From Ruegeria sp. AD91A (GTDB taxonomy: Bacteria > Pseudomonadota > Alphaproteobacteria > Rhodobacterales > Rhodobacteraceae): a DNA stretch of 64,000 nt. Position 1 is the first letter of the stretch, and each line of letters begins with the position of its first letter. The notes beneath the pieces are model-generated. The model saw only the letters and a program-made list of their open reading frames with translations. It searched no databases and was not told the origin of the DNA. Position numbers and translations under genes: made by a program. The stretch covers positions 1,550,001 to 1,614,000 of the forward strand of contig NZ_CP031946.1 in the NCBI RefSeq assembly GCF_003443535.1, in the 5' to 3' direction. Below are positions 16,662 through 25,591 of this stretch, piece after piece.

Positions 16662-18374
16662 ATGGTACAGAATAACAAGGTATTAACCGTTTCATATGGA
16701 ACCTTCTCCTGCACTTTGGAAGGATTCGACGATTCCTTTGAAACGATGAAGGCCATTGCCGAATATTTCCGCGATCTCGCTGCGGATGATCGTTACTTCG
16801 GCTCGGAGCCTCCGCAACCAGACGCCGAAATGCTGACCCGCATTGCACGCCGCGATGCATCGCAACGCGTTGAAGCCAGTCAAAACGAATCCGGGCTTTT
16901 GCTGCGTGCTTCATCAGGCACCGAAGCCCCGGCACCGATCGCTTCTGACGCACCGGCCCCGCACACGGCTGATATTGATATCATGAAAACCCCCGGTCCC
17001 GAATATACTCAACCAAGCCCGGCACAGACCTCTTTCGCGGACGCGGAAACCGTCGAAGACACCCCTTCTCCGGCAGCCGACAGCATCGCAGCGAAACTGC
17101 AGCGTATCCGAGCCGTTGTTTCCCATTCGGACGTCCCCCCTACTGCCTATTCCGAAGACGAGGAGTCTTCGTTGCTGGCCAACACCGCCCCGCCGGTGGA
17201 CGCCGTAGCAGCTGCTTTCGAAGCCGGTGCTCTCAGTTCGGAAGACTTTGAAGAACCTGCCGAGCCCGAGGCCGCGGAAATCGAGGATCTGCAAGCGCTC
17301 GATGTAGAAGACGTACAGGCCGATGAAGCGCCCGCAACAGCTGAAAAGCAGGACATCGAAACCGCAGAATCGGGTATCGAGAACGTTTCCGAACAGCAAG
17401 TGCCACTGACCCCCGAGCACCTGCAGGACGAGAATTTCGAAGAAACAACGGAAACCGCACAGCTTCCTGCAGAGCCCCTGTTCTCGGATCTTGAAGACGA
17501 TAGCGAAGAGGAATTCGACGAAGAAGATGTTCCAAACATCCTCAACGTTGAAGACGTGGCGATCGAGTCCGAAGAAGAACCAGGTGAAGAGCCGCAGGAC
17601 AATCAGGCGCAGGGTGTGCAGGGTGTATTGTCGGAAGAGGACGAATATCGACTGTTGTCTGAGATTTCGGAAATCGAAAAAGACATGGCAGGTCGTTCCA
17701 GCCAGAAACTGACTGATGACGCCGATCCTGATCAGGATATCTCGCGACTGATGGCCAAAACCGGTGAACACATGGAGGATCCCTCCAGCAGCGACGCGCG
17801 AGAAACTTATTCGCATCTTCGTACTGCCGTTGCCGCAACCGAGGCCGACCGTGATGACCAAACGACTCCGGACGCCTCGCCTGTCGATGAGTACCGCGTT
17901 GACCTCGCGTCAGCGGTCAGCCCGCGCCGCCCCGAGGTAAACGTGACCAGTATACGCCCTGAAGCAGATACTCCGGCCCCGTTGAAGCTGGTTGCCGAGC
18001 AGCGCGTGGACGATCAAAGCGAATCCAATGGCCCCGTCATGCCGCGCCGCGTCACCACTCAGACAGAAGAAACCGAGTCGGAAGAAGGCGGTTTTGCGCA
18101 ATTCGCACAGGATCAGGGCGCACAGTCGCTTCAGGATCTGCTGGAAGCAGCTGCGGCCTACCTGTCCTTTATCGAAGGACAGCAGCAATTCTCGCGCCCG
18201 CAACTGATGAACAAGGTCCGCTCTTTGAAGCAGGATGAGTTCAATCGCGAAGAAAGCCTGCGTTCGTTCGGACAGCTGTTGCGCGACGGAAAAATCGAGA
18301 AAGCCGGTGGTGGCCGTTTTGCTGCGTCCAACCTGATCGGTTTCCGCCCTGATGATAAGCGCGCAGTAGGCTAA
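16662..18374 (+). CDS. Large acidic protein of unknown function with ordered ends
   Basis: The 570-residue protein has three parts. Residues 1-46 are compact and hydrophobic (VLTVSYGTFSCTLEGFDDSF, then METMKAIAEYFRDLA-like helix). Residues about 60-475 are low complexity, very rich in Glu, Asp, Ala, Ser and Pro, and probably disordered. The last 85 residues are ordered and basic, with FSRPQLMNKVRSLKQ and LRSFGQLLRDGKIEKAGGGR, which looks like a small winged-helix fold ending in a beta hairpin. I recall homologues in Rhodobacteraceae annotated only as hypothetical. A DNA- or protein-tethering role is a guess. The ATG at 16662 has AAAGGA about 10 bases upstream. A terminator follows. Confidence 0.75.
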   Translation: MVQNNKVLTVSYGTFSCTLEGFDDSFETMKAIAEYFRDLAADDRYFGSEPPQPDAEMLTRIARRDASQRVEASQNESGLLLRASSGTEAPAPIASDAPAPHTADIDIMKTPGPEYTQPSPAQTSFADAETVEDTPSPAADSIAAKLQRIRAVVSHSDVPPTAYSEDEESSLLANTAPPVDAVAAAFEAGALSSEDFEEPAEPEAAEIEDLQALDVEDVQADEAPATAEKQDIETAESGIENVSEQQVPLTPEHLQDENFEETTETAQLPAEPLFSDLEDDSEEEFDEEDVPNILNVEDVAIESEEEPGEEPQDNQAQGVQGVLSEEDEYRLLSEISEIEKDMAGRSSQKLTDDADPDQDISRLMAKTGEHMEDPSSSDARETYSHLRTAVAATEADRDDQTTPDASPVDEYRVDLASAVSPRRPEVNVTSIRPEADTPAPLKLVAEQRVDDQSESNGPVMPRRVTTQTEETESEEGGFAQFAQDQGAQSLQDLLEAAAAYLSFIEGQQQFSRPQLMNKVRSLKQDEFNREESLRSFGQLLRDGKIEKAGGGRFAASNLIGFRPDDKRAVG

Positions 18375-18395
18375 CTGCCATACCAGTTGACAAAC

Positions 18396-18429
18396 AGGGC
18401 CGGCTGCCCCACCGGCCCTTTTTCTTTTG
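18396..18429 (+). terminator. Rho-independent terminator
   Basis: AGGGCCGG (18396-18403) pairs perfectly with CCGGCCCT (18412-18419) around an 8-base loop, followed by TTTTTTCTTTT. It ends the transcript of the acidic protein. Confidence 0.9.
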
Positions 18430-18535
18430 ACGACAACCAAAAATACCGAAACTGAGTAATTTTTTCAATAATACCACTCAACGGGTGACGCTGCAGTGCA
18501 GAAATATGGTATGATCATACGATAGTATTTTCGTC

Positions 18536-19138
18536 ATGATATCCGTTTCAGACATGGGCAACGCTATGCAAGACGTCATAATCCGCCGACTTCGGAAGTG
18601 CGATCAGGCCTTAGTTAAACACCATTTCAACAAGTTGGATGAAGAGATATTGTTGTCGCGCTTTGGAGTGCCTGTTCAGCCGCAGGGATTGCAAGACTAC
18701 CTTTCCAACATGTTTGCTGATGCAGCATTCGTTTTCGGAGCATTCCCGGATCCTTGCCTGCGTGGTCTAGGAGAATTGCGCCTGATACCTGACCATAAAC
18801 ACCACGTTGCCGAAGTAGCCTTTACCGTAGAGAAGGCCTGGCAGGATCGGGGCATCGGCGACGCATTGCTGTCACGCCTCATTACGGTCGCCCAAAATCG
18901 GGGGATCAGAGAAGTTCACATGCTTTGCCTTGCGGCAAACCAAAAAATGCGGCGCTTGGCCGCCAAGCACAACGCCAAGCTGACCCTTGTACCGGGTCAG
19001 GTCGAGGCTACCCTGACCACTCCGTGGCCGACACCGTTTAGTATGGCCAAAGAAATCACAGGCGAGTACCACGCGTTTACACGCGCAGTGCTCAACTGGC
19101 CCAACCATGTGCACACATCAAACGAGGCTCAGGATTGA
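18536..19138 (+). CDS. GNAT family acetyltransferase
   Basis: The protein, 200 residues from the first ATG, has a GNAT fold with the acetyl-CoA loop motif VEKAWQDRGIGDALLSRLI around residues 102-120 followed by HMLCLAANQKMRRLAAKH. The substrate is unknown. ATG codons at 18536, 18554 and 18566 are all possible starts and none has a good ribosome site. A perfect 12-base palindrome GTATGATCATAC at 18509-18520 lies 15 bases upstream of the first and may be an operator. The 3' end overlaps the convergent DUF2842 gene by 10 bases. Confidence 0.8.
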   Translation: MISVSDMGNAMQDVIIRRLRKCDQALVKHHFNKLDEEILLSRFGVPVQPQGLQDYLSNMFADAAFVFGAFPDPCLRGLGELRLIPDHKHHVAEVAFTVEKAWQDRGIGDALLSRLITVAQNRGIREVHMLCLAANQKMRRLAAKHNAKLTLVPGQVEATLTTPWPTPFSMAKEITGEYHAFTRAVLNWPNHVHTSNEAQD

Positions 19139-19368
19139 TCCGGGTCTTCTTTGCCAACCCCGCGAAAAACGAACTTGAACGGCAGGGCCCAAAGAATGCC
19201 CAGAACGATATAGACCAGAAGTTCCACCCATATCGGGGGGCGCTCCAGCCAGTTCAAAACCGTCACCACCGCCACAACGTAAAGTGGCAGGCCGATCACA
19301 AGAATAACCAACGACCAGCGCCGGCGCGCCTTGTAACTCAGACCTGTTTTCTGCTCTTTCTTCATCAA
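19129..19368 (-). CDS. DUF2842 family small membrane protein
   Basis: The 79-residue protein has a basic N-terminus ([18 protein letters not shown]), two membrane helices and a charged tail, matching DUF2842, a family found mainly in Rhodobacterales next to purA. Its start overlaps the purA stop by four bases (ATGA), so it is translated with purA. Function is unknown. Confidence 0.8.
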   Translation of the reverse strand: MMKKEQKTGLSYKARRRWSLVILVIGLPLYVVAVVTVLNWLERPPIWVELLVYIVLGILWALPFKFVFRGVGKEDPDQS

Positions 19369-20660
19369 TCAGCAAACGGGTCGGTCACCAGAATGGTATC
19401 GTCCCGCTCCGGGCTGGTGGACAGAAGGGCCACAGGGCATTCGATCAGCTCTTCGACCCGGCGCACATACTTGATCGCATTGGCCGGCAAATCAGCCCAG
19501 CTGCGCGCGCCTTCGGTCGATTCGCTCCAACCCGGCATTTCTTCGTAGATCGGTGTGCAACGGGCCTGCTGGTCAGCCGCTGTCGGCAGATAGTCCATGC
19601 GTTCACCGTCTAGCTCATACCCTGTACAGATCTTCAGAGTTTCGAACCCATCCAGAACGTCCAGTTTTGTCAAAGAGATACCGTTCACGCCACTGGTCGC
19701 ACAGGTCTGACGGACCAGGCACGCGTCGAACCATCCGCAACGGCGTTTGCGACCTGTTGTTGTCCCGAATTCATGCCCACGTTCACCCAGGCGCTGACCA
19801 TCCGCATCCTCAAGTTCCGTCGGGAATGGGCCTTCGCCGACACGGGTGGTGTAGGCTTTTACAATCCCCAGCACAAAATCGATCGATCCCGGTCCAATCC
19901 CGACCCCTGTCGCGGCCTGACCTGCGATCACGTTGGACGAGGTCACGAACGGATAGGTGCCGAAATCGATGTCCAGCAGCGCCCCTTGCGCCCCTTCGAA
20001 CAGGATGCGTTTTCCGGCTTTGCGCTTTTCGTTCAGAACTTTCCAGACCGGAGCAGCAAAAGGCAGAATGCTCTGCGCGATCTCTTTCAATTGGGCAATC
20101 AGCGCGTCGCGGTCGACCAGTTCGATTCCCAGACCTTTGCGCAGCGGGTCATGGTGCTGCAAAGCGCGGTCCACCCGTGCTTCGAGCGTGGCTTCATCCG
20201 CCAGATCGGCGACACGCACGGAACGGCGCCCGACCTTGTCTTCATAAGCCGGTCCAATCCCACGACCTGTAGTGCCGATTTTGGTGCCTTTGCTTGCCGC
20301 TTCTTCACGCGCCCGATCCAGCTCACCGTGAATCGGCAGGATCAGCGGGGTGTTCTCGGCAATCATCAACGTATCGGGGGTGATCTCCACACCCTGCGCC
20401 CGGATGGTCGCAATTTCCTTAAGCAAGTGCCAGGGATCCAGCACGACGCCGTTGCCGATGACGCTCAGCTTGCCACCGCGCACGACACCGGAAGGCAGCG
20501 CATGCAGTTTGTAGACTTCTCCATCGATCACCAGCGTGTGACCGGCGTTATGTCCGCCCTGAAAACGCGCGATCACATCCGCCCGTTCGCTGAGCCAGTC
20601 GACGATCTTGCCTTTTCCTTCGTCACCCCACTGGGCGCCGACAACAACCACGTTGGCCAT
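19365..20660 (-). CDS. purA: Adenylosuccinate synthetase
   Basis: PurA joins IMP and aspartate with GTP hydrolysis, the first step from IMP to AMP. The 431-residue protein begins [20 protein letters not shown] (GTP P-loop-like GDEGKGK), has the substrate lysine region and GHNAGHTL near residue 39, [12 protein letters not shown] around 130, and the GTP base motif TKLD around 330. Length is standard. It is followed by a DUF2842 gene on the same strand. The upstream region contains the paired intergenic repeat shared with the nitrile hydratase operon. Confidence 0.97.
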   Translation of the reverse strand: MANVVVVGAQWGDEGKGKIVDWLSERADVIARFQGGHNAGHTLVIDGEVYKLHALPSGVVRGGKLSVIGNGVVLDPWHLLKEIATIRAQGVEITPDTLMIAENTPLILPIHGELDRAREEAASKGTKIGTTGRGIGPAYEDKVGRRSVRVADLADEATLEARVDRALQHHDPLRKGLGIELVDRDALIAQLKEIAQSILPFAAPVWKVLNEKRKAGKRILFEGAQGALLDIDFGTYPFVTSSNVIAGQAATGVGIGPGSIDFVLGIVKAYTTRVGEGPFPTELEDADGQRLGERGHEFGTTTGRKRRCGWFDACLVRQTCATSGVNGISLTKLDVLDGFETLKICTGYELDGERMDYLPTAADQQARCTPIYEEMPGWSESTEGARSWADLPANAIKYVRRVEELIECPVALLSTSPERDDTILVTDPFAD

Positions 20661-20767
20661 ATCCGGTCCTTTTGCGCTGAGTTATCAAACCCGGCTCATA
20701 TAGCGGGGCGCAAACGGCAGGGAAACCGATATTTCGCCGCAGATGAAAATCGCGCGAACGCGCGATG

Positions 20768-20880
20768 CCTCAGGCGGGGATATTTATAGCCAGATGAAAA
20801 GCGGATCCCCGTCTTCATCTGGCAAAAAATTTCCCGGGGGAGTCTCTCGGAACGGGCGGCGGGGCAGAGCCCCCTACCCG
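20768..20880 (+). repeat. Inverted pair of intergenic repeats plus G/C hairpin
   Basis: The left copy (20768-20798) reads inward to CCAGATGAA and the right copy (20813-20846) begins TTCATCTGGC and ends in CCCGGGGG; together they are an imperfect inverted repeat with a 14-base loop. The right copy is followed by GGGGC-AGA-GCCCC (20861-20873). The right copy has the same order as the element at 3420. The region, 223 bases between purA and the nitrile hydratase accessory gene, contains nothing else I can identify. It could form a large bidirectional hairpin ending transcription of the nitrile hydratase operon. Confidence 0.65.
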
Positions 20881-20883
20881 ACA

Positions 20884-21213
20884 TCAACGCAAATGCACCG
20901 GTTGCCCATGAGGTGTCGTCAGATATGCTTCTTCCCAGAATTGACATAACTGTTTTACATCCTGCTGCGGCGCAGTGCCCTGTTCGGCCAACAACCCCTC
21001 AAGCGTTTCCACCCATGCTTTGAAGTAATCGTCACCTCCATCCAGTTCTCGAGAGAGTCCGTGGCGCTTCAACGTATTCGAAAACCGGGTGGCCCAGTCG
21101 GGCCATTCGAACCGACCGGCCTCGTTCAACGCCACGGTGACAGCGAATACCTGAGCGTGCCAGGGCTCGGCAAAGACGGGATCGGGTGCGCTGTGGGTGA
21201 TGCAATCGCTCAT
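20884..21213 (-). CDS. Nitrile hydratase accessory protein (metallochaperone/activator)
   Basis: The 109-residue protein resembles the N-terminal half of nitrile hydratase beta subunits (VFAEPWHAQVFAVTVALNEAG, WATRFSNTL), as do the P14K/NhlE-type activators that load cobalt into the alpha subunit. Its start overlaps the beta-subunit stop by four bases, so all three genes are translationally coupled. It is the last gene of the alpha-beta-activator operon. That the activator resembles the beta subunit is visible within this window: both carry FAEDWN/FAEPWH and A(L/V)xVT. Confidence 0.88.
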   Translation of the reverse strand: MSDCITHSAPDPVFAEPWHAQVFAVTVALNEAGRFEWPDWATRFSNTLKRHGLSRELDGGDDYFKAWVETLEGLLAEQGTAPQQDVKQLCQFWEEAYLTTPHGQPVHLR

Positions 21214-21887
21214 GCCGGCTCCAGGTAGCTTTGCCAGAGGTCCAATACGACTTCGTCATCGGGGTGTTCAGGGTTGGCCCAAAGCTCCGATGCCGGGAAT
21301 GCCACGGCATAAATCGGTTCAGGCGCTTCGCCCAGCCCGTGAGCGTTGGAATCAGGCAGGACATGGGTTCCGTGCAGGCGCAGGACTCGGCCCTTGGCAC
21401 CAGACGCATAGATCGGCAGGCGCGTATGGCCGCCATCTACAAGCCGATTTGCTGCGGGGCGATTTGTGACAACCTGTTGCCCGACAGAAAACCGCATCGA
21501 CACCGTCGAGGGCCTGTCCGCCGGCCCACCTTTGGCCAAAGCAGCAGAAACAGCTTCCGCTTTCAGCCTCCTGTCTGCCAGTGGACTCGGTACGTCATTC
21601 CCATCGCCCCGCAGGTCGGCCAAGGTAAGAACGCCGCGTTCTACCAGCAGGTCAGCCAGGCCCGATATCCACTTCTCATAGTACGAAAACCGCGTGTAGT
21701 CTTTCGGGGACAGCCGTTCGCGTGCGTGGCGAGATATGTCGATGTTCCACTGCCCCAGAAAGCCGGATGCAAGTGTCACTGCCAGTGCCCGTGCGTTCCA
21801 GTCTTCGGCAAAAACCGGTGCATTCTCGGCTTCGGGACTTATCGGACCATCTCCGAACCGGCCTCCCATGTCATGAACGCGGGTCAT
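21210..21887 (-). CDS. nthB: Nitrile hydratase subunit beta
   Basis: Nitrile hydratase adds water to nitriles to give amides. The 225-residue beta subunit begins with the classical [16 protein letters not shown], has a helical middle part ([19 protein letters not shown]) and a C-terminal SH3-like barrel ([25 protein letters not shown]). Four-base overlaps link it to alpha upstream and the activator downstream. Length is normal for the cobalt class. Confidence 0.95.
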   Translation of the reverse strand: MTRVHDMGGRFGDGPISPEAENAPVFAEDWNARALAVTLASGFLGQWNIDISRHARERLSPKDYTRFSYYEKWISGLADLLVERGVLTLADLRGDGNDVPSPLADRRLKAEAVSAALAKGGPADRPSTVSMRFSVGQQVVTNRPAANRLVDGGHTRLPIYASGAKGRVLRLHGTHVLPDSNAHGLGEAPEPIYAVAFPASELWANPEHPDDEVVLDLWQSYLEPA

Positions 21888-22498
21888 GAAAGGACCTTCG
21901 GCAGGCCCGTGCCGATCATACTGTCGCGTGTCACAAGCGCAGCAAGTTCCTCCTCACTCATCCCATCTGTGCCTTCGGGACGCATCGGCAGAACGAGGTA
22001 GCGAACCTCGGCCGTCGAATCCCAGACCCGTACGGAAGTTCCCTCGTCCAAGGTGACGCCGAATTCAGCCAGTACTTTGCGGGGCTCACGCACCGCACGA
22101 GCCCGGTAGGCATCAGATTTGTACCAGCCCGGCGGGATACCCAGCAAAGGCCAAGGATAGCAACTGCACAAGGTGCAGACGACCATGTTGTGCCGGGCCG
22201 GCGTGTTTTCGACAACAACCATGTGTTCGCCCTGGCGACCATAATAGCCGAGATCCGCGACCACCGGGGTGGCGTCTTCCAAAAGAGCGGCCTTGAAAGC
22301 TGGGTCGCTCCAGGCTTTGGCAACAACCCGCGCGCCGTTCTGCGGGCCAATCTTGTTCTGATAGGTGTCGATGATTTCATCCAGAGCCGCTGGATCGATC
22401 AGACCTTTGCGGGTCAGAATCGTTTCAAGCGCTTTGACACGCAATGCGGGTTCAGGCGGCAAAAGGGCGTGCGGGTGGTCGTGGTCGTCATGTGGCAT
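21884..22498 (-). CDS. nthA: Nitrile hydratase subunit alpha, cobalt type
   Basis: This is the metal-binding subunit. The motif [10 protein letters not shown] places metal ligands at Cys108, Cys111, Ser112 and Cys113; threonine after the first cysteine marks the cobalt class (the iron class has serine). The N-terminus is rich in His and Asp ([13 protein letters not shown]). Length, 204 residues, is normal. No amidase, aldoxime dehydratase, regulator or cobalt transporter gene is adjacent, so the physiological nitrile is unknown. The only ribosome-site-like AAGGAG upstream lies about 40 bases away, so initiation signals are weak. Confidence 0.95.
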   Translation of the reverse strand: MPHDDHDHPHALLPPEPALRVKALETILTRKGLIDPAALDEIIDTYQNKIGPQNGARVVAKAWSDPAFKAALLEDATPVVADLGYYGRQGEHMVVVENTPARHNMVVCTLCSCYPWPLLGIPPGWYKSDAYRARAVREPRKVLAEFGVTLDEGTSVRVWDSTAEVRYLVLPMRPEGTDGMSEEELAALVTRDSMIGTGLPKVLS

Positions 22499-22556
22499 AG
22501 GCCGCAGCCTGCGTCACGCATCGGCGTTCTGTCCAGCTCCTTTACCGTGATATCAT

Positions 22557-22575
22557 GCATCACGTGCGGTGATGC
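22557..22575. promoter_or_regulatory. Inverted repeat between divergent nthA and secG
   Basis: GCATCAC and GTGATGC form perfect 7-base arms around GTGCG, centred in the 151-base region between the divergent nitrile hydratase operon and secG. It could be a regulator site controlling nthA. No regulator gene is adjacent. Confidence 0.35.
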
Positions 22576-22649
22576 GAACTCCTGACTTGCCCCCGCTGGC
22601 AAACTTGCATAAGTACCACGCGATACACGCCACGCTGTACAGGACCACC

Positions 22650-23015
22650 ATGGAAAACGTCGTTCTCATTATCCACCTTCTTTTGGCTCTGGGCCTGATT
22701 GCCGTTGTTCTGTTGCAGCGGTCCGAAGGCGGTGGCCTTGGCATGGGTGGTGGTGGCGGTGGTGCCATGACAGGCCGTGCAGCAGCGACCGCTTTGGGCA
22801 AACTGACTTGGATCCTCGCCGCTTGCTTTATCGTAACCTCGATAACGTTGACCATTCTGGCGGCTCAGAAGTCTTCGGGCAGCTCGGTGATCGACCGTTT
22901 GGGCGTTCCGGCTCCGGCTTCGACTGAAGAAAGCACACCGGCGGTTCCGGCGGCGGATGACCTTCTGCCGCCTGCACAGGACGACAATGCACCGCTGATC
23001 CCGCAAGCGGACTAA
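22650..23015 (+). CDS. secG: Preprotein translocase subunit SecG
   Basis: SecG is a small inner membrane part of the SecYEG channel. The 121-residue protein has two membrane helices (IIHLLLALGLIAVVLLQ and WILAACFIVTSITLTILAA) separated by the conserved cytoplasmic loop with RSEGGGLGMG and a glycine run, and an alpha-proteobacterial proline- and acid-rich tail. The ATG at 22650 gives the usual MENVVLIIHLL start. pyrG follows after a hairpin. Confidence 0.95.
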   Translation: MENVVLIIHLLLALGLIAVVLLQRSEGGGLGMGGGGGGAMTGRAAATALGKLTWILAACFIVTSITLTILAAQKSSGSSVIDRLGVPAPASTEESTPAVPAADDLLPPAQDDNAPLIPQAD

Positions 23016-23037
23016 GCCACTACACTTAGAAACTCAA

Positions 23038-23070
23038 AAGAGAACTGCAACAGCATCTTGCGGTTCTCTT
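23038..23070 (+). terminator. Hairpin between secG and pyrG, probable terminator
   Basis: AAGAGAACTGCAA (23038-23050) pairs with TTGCGGTTCTCTT (23058-23070) with one G-U pair and a 7-base loop. There is no T run after it, so termination may be partial or the hairpin may protect the secG mRNA end. Confidence 0.5.
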
Positions 23071-23175
23071 GCGCTTTGGGCGCGAATCCTTTATACGTAA
23101 AGTCCCGTGATGCAGCGGTTTTTCGTAAACCGTCGGGCAGCTGATTTTGACGTCTCACGGGAGCAGCCGAAAAAC

Positions 23176-24819
23176 ATGGCGCGTTTTATTTTCATCACCG
23201 GTGGTGTGGTTTCGTCTTTGGGCAAGGGACTGGCTTCGGCGGCGTTGGGCGCCTTGTTGCAGGCCCGGGGATACTCGGTACGCCTGCGTAAGCTGGACCC
23301 CTATCTGAACGTCGATCCCGGCACGATGTCGCCGTTCGAACATGGTGAGGTTTTCGTCACCGACGACGGGGCCGAAACCGATCTGGATCTGGGCCATTAC
23401 GAACGTTTCACCGGCGTGGCCGCGCGCAAGACCGACTCGGTCAGCTCGGGCCGGATCTATTCCAACGTGCTCGAAAAGGAACGCCGCGGCGACTACTTGG
23501 GCAAGACCATCCAGGTGATCCCGCACGTCACCAACGAGATCAAGGATTTCATCGCCATCGGCGAGGACGAGGTCGATTTCATGCTGTGTGAGATCGGCGG
23601 CACCGTGGGCGATATCGAGGGCCTGCCGTTCTTCGAAGCCATCCGTCAGTTCAGTCAGGACAAGCCGCGCGGTCAGTGCCTTTTCATGCACCTGACACTG
23701 CTGCCCTATATCAAGGCTTCCGGTGAGCTGAAAACCAAGCCGACACAGCACTCGGTGAAGGAACTGCGCTCGATCGGTCTGGCGCCTGACATTCTTGTCT
23801 GCCGCTCTGAAGGGCCGATCCCGACCAAGGAACGCGAAAAACTTGCCCTGTTCTGTAATGTGCGCCCCGACAGTGTGATCGCAGCGCAGGATCTGAGCAC
23901 CATCTATGACGCCCCTCTGGCCTATCACCGCGAAGGTCTGGATCAGGCCGTTTTGGACGCGTTCCAGATCAGCCCTGCACCCAAACCCGATCTGGCCAAA
24001 TGGGAAGATGTCAGCGACCGCATACACAACGCCGAGGGCGAGGTGAAAGTTGCCATCGTGGGCAAGTATACTCAGCTTGAAGACGCCTATAAGTCGATTG
24101 CCGAAGCGTTGACTCATGGCGGCATGGCAAATCGGGTCAAGGTCAAGGTCGAGTGGGTCGACGCCGAGGTGTTCGATAACGAAGACGTCGCACCATATCT
24201 TGAAGGTTTCCACGCCATCCTCGTCCCCGGAGGCTTTGGTGAGCGCGGCACAGAAGGAAAAATCAAGGCAGCCCAATATGCGCGCGAACACCAGGTCCCC
24301 TATCTGGGCATCTGCCTGGGTATGCAGATGGCCGTGATCGAAGCCGCTCGGAATGCCGCTGGTATCAAGGAAGCGGGTTCAGAGGAATTCGACCACGAAG
24401 CCGGCAAGAAGCGTTTTGAGCCTGTCGTGTACCATCTGAAGGAATGGGTGCAGGGCAACCACAAGGTCGAACGCAAGGTCGGCGACGACAAGGGCGGCAC
24501 CATGCGCCTGGGCGCCTACAACGCGGTGCTGGCGGAGGGATCGAAAGTCGCTGAGGTTTATGGCGGCACACAGATCGAGGAGCGCCACCGTCACCGTTAT
24601 GAGGTGGACATCAAGTACCGTGAGCAGCTTGAAAAGGCGGGGCTCAATTTCTCGGGCATGTCGCCGGACGGTCGCTTGCCAGAGATCGTGGAATGGTCGG
24701 ATCACCCATGGTTCATCGGCGTGCAGTACCATCCGGAATTGAAATCCAAACCGTTCGACCCGCATCCCCTCTTCCGCGATTTTGTACGCGCTGCGAAAGA
24801 CACTTCGCGCCTGGTCTGA
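23176..24819 (+). CDS. pyrG: CTP synthase
   Basis: PyrG aminates UTP to CTP using glutamine and ATP. The 547-residue protein has the N-terminal synthetase domain ([19 protein letters not shown], with the ATP site) and a C-terminal class I glutamine amidotransferase domain with the nucleophile cysteine in YLGICLGMQ near residue 380 and the late HPEL histidine-glutamate pair near 520. The start at 23176 fits family starts; a longer frame to 23107 adds 23 residues unlike homologues. It follows secG after a hairpin. Confidence 0.97.
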   Translation: MARFIFITGGVVSSLGKGLASAALGALLQARGYSVRLRKLDPYLNVDPGTMSPFEHGEVFVTDDGAETDLDLGHYERFTGVAARKTDSVSSGRIYSNVLEKERRGDYLGKTIQVIPHVTNEIKDFIAIGEDEVDFMLCEIGGTVGDIEGLPFFEAIRQFSQDKPRGQCLFMHLTLLPYIKASGELKTKPTQHSVKELRSIGLAPDILVCRSEGPIPTKEREKLALFCNVRPDSVIAAQDLSTIYDAPLAYHREGLDQAVLDAFQISPAPKPDLAKWEDVSDRIHNAEGEVKVAIVGKYTQLEDAYKSIAEALTHGGMANRVKVKVEWVDAEVFDNEDVAPYLEGFHAILVPGGFGERGTEGKIKAAQYAREHQVPYLGICLGMQMAVIEAARNAAGIKEAGSEEFDHEAGKKRFEPVVYHLKEWVQGNHKVERKVGDDKGGTMRLGAYNAVLAEGSKVAEVYGGTQIEERHRHRYEVDIKYREQLEKAGLNFSGMSPDGRLPEIVEWSDHPWFIGVQYHPELKSKPFDPHPLFRDFVRAAKDTSRLV

Positions 24820-24885
24820 CACCGGGCTGTGTCGGACTGTCACCCCGCGTTGTTTTGTGTGGACTGATCTCTTAACTGTGTGTGT

Positions 24886-24902
24886 AAGCAGAATTTCTGC
24901 TT
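24886..24902. promoter_or_regulatory. Palindrome upstream of the bacterioferritin-like gene
   Basis: AAGCAGAA-T-TTCTGCTT is a perfect 17-base palindrome, extended on both sides by GTGT and CACAC with one bulged base. It lies 40 bases before the start codon. It differs from the Irr-type iron control element (arms TTTAGAA with a 3-base gap), so the regulator is unknown. Confidence 0.4.
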
Positions 24903-24941
24903 CACACGTTCGATGCCGTTCAGAGTTTCAGGAGATTTCCG

Positions 24942-25424
24942 ATGAGCAACGCAACAACGATTACCAACCTTCAACAAGCGCTTCACATGGAGCTGACGGC
25001 GGCGCACCAGTATCAGCTGCATGCCCATGTGCTGGAAGACTGGGGCCTTGATATCCTTGCGGAAAAAATGCGCGCTGAAATGCAGGAAGAACTGGGCCAC
25101 TCCGACGCGTTCATTGAGCGTATCCTGTTCCTTGGTGGCGTGCCCGAACTTGCGTTTCAGAAAAGCCCGGCAGCCGCGGCTTCTCTGGAAGACATGTTCG
25201 CTGCGGACCTGAAGGATGAAACCGAGGCGGTCGACTTCTATACCAACGCCGCGCTGCAGGCCGCCGAGGTCGGGGATGTAGGATCAAGGACCCTGTTCGA
25301 ACGCATCTTGTTGGAAGAAGAAGGTCACAAAGACTGGTTAGATACACAGTTGAACCTGCTGAAACGCCTGGGTGAAGCCAACTTCAGCGCTAAATTCGTA
25401 TCCGGTGTAGCAAACGACGCCTGA
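24942..25424 (+). CDS. Bacterioferritin-like ferritin without the haem methionine
   Basis: The 160-residue protein is a four-helix ferritin close to bacterioferritin. All six ferroxidase ligands are present: Glu17, Glu50, His53, Glu93, Glu126 and His129. Aligned from the neighbouring IERILFL segment, the residue that would be the haem-ligating Met52 of E. coli Bfr is Leu51, so this subunit probably cannot bind haem between subunits. It should store iron or act in oxidant protection (Dps/Ftn-like role). A palindrome lies upstream and a hairpin downstream. No bacterioferritin-associated ferredoxin gene is adjacent. Confidence 0.88.
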   Translation: MSNATTITNLQQALHMELTAAHQYQLHAHVLEDWGLDILAEKMRAEMQEELGHSDAFIERILFLGGVPELAFQKSPAAAASLEDMFAADLKDETEAVDFYTNAALQAAEVGDVGSRTLFERILLEEEGHKDWLDTQLNLLKRLGEANFSAKFVSGVANDA

Positions 25425-25453
25425 AGCACCTACGATCGCTTGCCCAAACACCA

Positions 25454-25491
25454 GCATCGCTCAAACCATCTTATCATGGTCTGAGCGATGC
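25454..25491 (+). terminator. Hairpin after the bacterioferritin-like gene
   Basis: GCATCGCTCAAACCAT and ATGGTCTGAGCGATGC form 16-base arms with one mismatch and a 6-base loop, 30 bases after the stop. The following bases are only moderately T-rich, so this is a probable but not classical terminator. Confidence 0.55.
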
Positions 25492-25591
25492 GGTTTCCGT
25501 CACTTCAATGTGACGTTCCAGTGCAAAAAACCTCTACTCGGTCTGCCCCCATGGGGTTAACTGTTGATCACACCACGACAGGAGAGCCCCG

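Noticed and set aside
22414..22545. Upstream reading frame overlapping the nthA start, after an AAGGAG
   Set aside because: The ATG lies about 15 bases from the AAGGAG, too far for efficient initiation, and the encoded peptide is low complexity from the His/Asp region read in another frame.
23155..24291. Long open frame antisense to pyrG (378 codons)
   Set aside because: The opposite strand encodes CTP synthase with all motifs; the antisense product resembles nothing and is a by-product of high GC codon use.
24886..24902. Irr-type iron control element before the ferritin gene
   Set aside because: The palindrome has a different arm sequence and a one-base centre, unlike the TTTAGAA arms and 3-base gap of that element; kept only as an unassigned palindrome.
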